Assembly: GCA_963082975.1 (NCBI GenBank)
Contig: OY720347.1
Location: forward strand, 32,567,398-32,631,397
DNA: 64,000 nucleotides
Direction: 5' to 3'
From: Labia minor
Taxonomy: Eukaryota > Arthropoda > Insecta > Dermaptera > Spongiphoridae
Below are positions 59,860 to 64,000 of the stretch, one piece after another; positions within the stretch are counted from its first letter, which is position 1; each line of letters starts with the position of its first letter. The translations under genes and the position numbers were made by a program. The notes under the pieces were generated by a model. The model ran no database searches. It worked only from the letters and a program-made list of their open reading frames with translations, and was not told where the DNA came from.

Positions 59860-60739
59860 ATATATAAGTAATATGAGTGACCTGTAACTTCAATTTTACT
59901 CATTCAGTTAAAACGTTTTAATGAGTTCTTGTTGTTAAATCTATTAATTTAATATATATATATATATATACCAATATACATGCATACTGCTCAAAACATT
60001 ACCCCAGTCTAGGGCGGATGGGGCGGGTGAACTTTGTCCCTTTGTGGTCTAGACATGATATATATATATATATATTAGTTATACTAAAAATGTTTATTCA
60101 TCCCTTGAAATTTATAGAACTAGCAATTATTACCACGTTGAAAGAGAAAAAGAAGGAAATTTAACACCATCCAGAAGGAATAGTAATTATTCTCAGTCGT
60201 CATATGTCTTAAACAAATAAAGGAGTTTGGTGTGTTAGAAGAGGGAGAAAGTGGTGTACCCAGCAACATCGCAACCACAAGCCTTAAGCACAACCAATAC
60301 AACCAAACTAAGTGTACTATATACATAAAGACATGGCAAATTTTCCTAGAAAATATACTGACACTGATGGATAGGGTTAATAAAGCTATGAATCCATTAA
60401 TATGTACCAGTTATATTTAATAATATTATATGAAACTGGAACGAGATTAATTAATATATCCACAAGGAAAGTTGACACAAGTTTAATACTTATATGGTAT
60501 ATATATAGTAATGACTAATATATATAAATGAACAAACAAGTTTTAACTTACATATGTTCTAAATTCGAATAATTCACTTCCAATAAAGCTCTCTTTCTAA
60601 ATTCTTGGAAATTTCCCTTCATTTAAAATTTTCTAATACATATATATATATATATTCTACGATAGGTCTTTATTTGAAATAGCTTAATTTAATGATAAAA
60701 CAAGACACTTATTATTCAACTTTAATTAAGATATTTATA
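59860..60739. other. Spacer
   Basis: A GC-richer word cluster at 60005-60055 (CCCCAGTCTAGGGCGGATGG) and an AC-rich stretch at 60250-60330 are not explained. The rest is AT-rich. Confidence 0.45.
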
Positions 60740-60747
60740 GTCTAAGG

Positions 60748-61013
60748 CAGTGGTGCGCAACCTACCTTCGTTTCCGACCCCCATTTTTTGAAAAAAATTG
60801 TCGCGACCCCTGAGTAGATAGTAGAACTTTTTTTAATCGTTAATGAAGTTAGTTTACCTATTTGAAGATATTTATTAGTACGATTCTTAGAAGAGCGTTG
60901 ATTTACATCACACCAGGTTTACGAACGCGCTATATTTTTTATTTTTATATAAAGTTTTTTAAATTTGGGGACCAGGAAAATTTTTCTCGCGACCCACAGG
61001 TTGCGCACCACTG
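60748..61013. mobile_element. hAT MITE, 266 bp
   Basis: Perfect 8-bp TSD GTCTAAGG (60740-60747, 61014-61021). Ends CAGTGGTGCGCAACCT on both sides (16 identical). Subterminal CGCGACCC words. No transposase frame. Confidence 0.92.
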
Positions 61014-61896
61014 GTCTAAGGTAATACATATAAAATGTCCTTTTAGTGAATTAGAAAATAAAAATTGAAGCATAGTATAATTATTTCATATATATATGTA
61101 TTATTATTTTAATAATAATTAGGATCTGTTTCTATATTTGGGATCAAAATATTGGTTCATTTTAAGAGATAATTAAATTACTCAAAGGTTAGATTAAATA
61201 AATAATATTATAGCTTATATATTATAAATATTATATGATTAGATCCAAAAATAACGGTATAAGTATTTATGAATATCTTCTATATATATAAAAAAAGGTT
61301 TTTGTCTGCACATTGCTCAGAATTTAAAAATTTTTGCATATCTTCGCGTTTCATGACCTCTAGAATCCAAAAGTGACTTTAGAATTTTTCACGTCTGTCT
61401 GTCTGTCTGTCTGTATGTCTGTCTGTCTGTCTGTCTGTCGGTCTGTCTGTCTGTCGGTCTGTCTGTCCGGAAAATTACTATTTTATAGACTCAGAATTGG
61501 CTGAACCGATTTCTTTGAAATTACATCACAATATTCTTATATACCTCTAGAGTAACATAGGCTATAAATTTTATTTATATCTTATCAATAACCGCAGAAA
61601 TTAATTTTTTAAAGTTTATATAATTCTCCGTGTTGTTCATTCAAGAGCAGCTCGCGGCTCACTGTCGGCCTAGCGGAATCATTTCAAACAATGAATTATC
61701 ATAGCTATTCCCAATCAAAGAATTATTATAATATTTCACTTTTTATTTTAAATTCTAATATTCAAATATCAATTCAATTAGATAATTTATTCTAAAAGTT
61801 CTCAATTTAATTAAAATATTTATTAGATCATATTTTTATCTTAAATTATTTTTTATTTAATTGAATATTTCTTCTTTTCTATAATATATATATAAA

Positions 61897-62375
61897 AGCG
61901 GTGCGTGTACTTATGTACGCGCGTGAGAAGTTATACTTCTTTGGCATCATTAAAAAAAAATTGAAAATTAATATATTTATATAATAAAAATATATTTAAT
62001 ATATACATTTAATATAAATTTAAATAATATAATAATATATTATTAATAATAATATATAATAATAAGTATTTAACATTAATAATTTAATAATATTTAGTGT
62101 TAATTATATTAAATAATTAATTTATATCAATAAATAATACATACGGATAGTTAACCTCAAAAGTATATAAGCACATTTTTTGTTTTCACTAATATTCACA
62201 AATAGTAAGTAATATCAATCAAAATATTCAATTTAAATCACTACTGAATATAATTTATTAGCACACATATATAATTCGAAATGAAATGTTCAAGCGGTCC
62301 ATTAGAAACAACACAAATGAAACGAAATGTTGACATCTATCTATCTATCTATTTATTTGGTCTGGTATTAGATTG

Positions 62376-62413
<38 letters not shown>

Positions 62414-62775
62414 TCTTGGAATTATTATAATTTTCTACACACCTTAGATTAGATATGACATCAAGAATTCAACAAGATTCTTCATATTTTGTGTTTAATT
62501 AAAAAATTGTTAATAATCTATCCATGGGATGGCATATATGGTTAAAATAAGATAATAATGTTGGGGATTCGTCATAGCCTAGTGGGTAGAGCGCTCGCTT
62601 GCTTTGAGCGCTATGACGTAGTCGAAGAGAGACATGGTAGGTTCGAATCCTACTTCAGGCAAATAAAAATTTATTTTTCTGGAAAAACAAAAAAACTGTT
62701 AATTTTTCGTGTCACACATCTTAAAATTTCACTCCCCATCAATTTTCCATAACGCGCCTAAAGAAGTATAACTTC
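61897..62775. mobile_element. Element nested in Helitron C, carrying a tRNA-like sequence
   Basis: Absent from copy B, where the flanks are contiguous. Left part: AAGCGGTGCGTGTACTTATG then GAAGTTATACTTCTTTGGC; right end: GCCTAAAGAAGTATAACTTC. The 19-bp motif is inverted between the left subterminal and right terminal positions. No TSD longer than AA. The family is not recognised. Confidence 0.7.
62568..62661 (+). ncRNA. tRNA-like (Ala-like) pol III sequence or SINE head
   Basis: A box TAGCCTAGTGG (62575-62585) and perfect B box GGTTCGAATCC (62640-62650), with the T stem GTAGG-TTCGAAT-CCTAC paired. The anticodon arm region GAGCGCTCGCTTGCTTTGAGC resembles tRNA-Ala, but there is an extra arm-like insertion and no acceptor-stem pairing. 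A tRNA-derived sequence rather than a functional tRNA. The open frame over it (62558-62752) is incidental. Confidence 0.6.
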
Positions 62776-63404
62776 AATAATATATAAATTTTATCATTGA
62801 ATAATAAAAAAAAATATTATTTAACCTGAATTAAAATGACTGAATTATATTATCTTTGTTTTTTATTTTAATTTAATTACTCTATTATTAATTACTAAAT
62901 ATATATATATATATTATATATAAAAATTAAAATATGATGATATAAAGTTGTTTTAAATTTTTGACATTTTTAAATTGGGTATATTTTTTAAATTTATTAA
63001 AATGTCTTTTTTATTTATTATGTTTAAAAGATTCATTTTTATTATGTGATATTAATAAAAAATAACGATGCTCTGTGCAAGTCGAATCATGTTGCACATA
63101 ATTAAATAACAATTGCCAAACAAAGAATATAATATTTTTTTAAATTCTTATATTTAAATATCATTTCAATTAAATAATTTATTCTAAAAGGTCACATTTT
63201 AATGCAATTTATAATTTTCTTCTAATTCAGATTTAGGACAAATCATACAACATTATATCAAATCTCGCTAAGAACATTCAATATTTTTGTACACAAATTA
63301 TTCAGAGTATTGGCTAAGCGTATCACTCACAATCAGTTTATATTGAAATTTATATAAATTAACAAAGTAAAAATTTTTATTTGTTTAAAGTTTATTATAA
63401 TGAA

Positions 63405-64000
63405 TCAAAAAAAATTAAATATATAGATCACATGATTAAGAGAAGCAAAAAACTTAACAGAAAATAACTGTTGGATGGAGGTCGGACATGACAGAAACTG
63501 TAAGCGAAATCTTCATATTGCGACGAATAATTTTCAAATCCCCTAGCACCACAAAATTTAAGTTTCTTTTAAGGAAAATAACTATGATCTAAAAAAATTA
63601 ATAAATGAACTTAATAATAAAAAAAACAAATAAATCAATTAATTTAAATTAATACTATTAATGAATGTATATATTGGTCATTTATCTATAGTTTTATACC
63701 GTTAATTTTTATATATTGTCTCAAGTCTCTATTTTTGCATTTTCCCAAGTTTCATTAAAATTAAAAATATTCAATAATAATCTATCAATGAAAATAAAAT
63801 ACCAAAATGTAATGATCAAGAAATATTATACTCTATTTCACTATTATAACATATACAATACTTAAGAACCATAGGCGGAGGAAATATTAGGAGATATCAT
63901 TGCGGGTTCAGGCCAAATCGACCAACATTAATTAAGATATTTTCATTATGACAGATATTAGGAAAAAAACCGCGAATTCAATATTTCTGTTCACTAATTA
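63405..64000 (+). pseudogene. Captured LINE RT fragment in Helitron C (5' part)
   Basis: Plus strand, colinear with 1708-1130 inverted: SKKIKYIDHMIKRSKK, FKSP-type block, LRTIGGGNIRRYHCGFRPNR, ending at the window edge near the TNYLFVDFSK block. Frames are broken. Together with A and B it shows that the capture is ancestral to the subfamily. Confidence 0.66.

Larger units (their letters stand above)
61279..64000 (+). mobile_element. Helitron copy C, runs off the window end
   Basis: Starts TCTATATATATAAAAAAAGG (TC at 61279-61280; the preceding base is T rather than the usual A). It is an inverted paralogue of copies A and B with the GTCT microsatellite at 61393-61468. A foreign segment (61897-62775) interrupts it. 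Its captured RT begins near 63405 and continues past 64000, so the 3' hairpin end is outside. Confidence 0.85.

Noticed and set aside
62568..62661. Functional tRNA gene
   Set aside because: A and B boxes and T stem are good, but the acceptor stem does not pair and the anticodon loop and variable region are abnormal.
62558..62752. 64-codon frame over the tRNA-like sequence
   Set aside because: The frame arises from A- and B-box sequence and AT-rich flank; no protein family signal.
1..64000. Bacterial, phage or endosymbiont content (operons, defence systems, CRISPR)
   Set aside because: No long frames, ribosome binding sites or gene clusters; all coding remnants are eukaryotic transposons.

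Overview
The window looks like AT-rich, non-genic DNA from an animal nuclear genome, most likely an arthropod and perhaps a hemipteran insect. The clues are Helitrons, mariner-type elements with TA target sites, several hAT families with 8-bp target-site duplications (TSDs), LINE and gypsy-type LTR remnants, pol III tRNA-like sequences, and no long ORFs or operons. I find no intact host gene. Every protein match I recognise is a broken transposon gene, and the two longest open frames (156 and 179 codons) are antisense to a captured reverse transcriptase.

The dominant feature is a Helitron family with canonical ends: 5' TC, a 3' hairpin GAGCGCC-GAA-GGCGCTC about 9-11 nt before a terminal CTAG, and insertion between A and T. 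Copies or relics lie at 1-2462, 13726-15417, 20905-21115, 31030-31329, 31330-32567, 41547-43200, 41748-43161, 46035-49288, 51316-52343, 55042-56511, 58630-58715 and 61279-64000. The better-preserved copies carry, in the same relative orientation, a decayed piece of a LINE reverse transcriptase. The same 3' end is joined to four different 5' ends.

Into and between these sit seven hAT-type elements with TSDs (9992-10135, 17455-18578, 20008-20473, 41858-42249, 55659-55838, 59104-59851, 60748-61013; six TSDs perfect, one with a mismatch). There are also a deletion-derivative mariner (45036-45544) with relatives, a five-copy family with CTATCTCGC-type ends, and a family with ACCGACCGACG subterminal inverted repeats. 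Older material includes a LINE 3' end (25717-26631), a collapsed gypsy-like LTR element (26723-27382) and a LINE tail inserted into a CA microsatellite (39594-40045). Nesting is common; the clearest stack is hAT in Helitron in older Helitron at 41547-43200.

The rest (for example 4297-9991, 29206-31029, 43556-45033, 52344-55041) is very AT-rich and holds nothing I can assign. No complete transposase, Rep/helicase or integrase is present, so all elements here would need proteins supplied from elsewhere. Coordinates of terminal signals and TSDs were read directly. Boundaries of degenerate copies are approximate.
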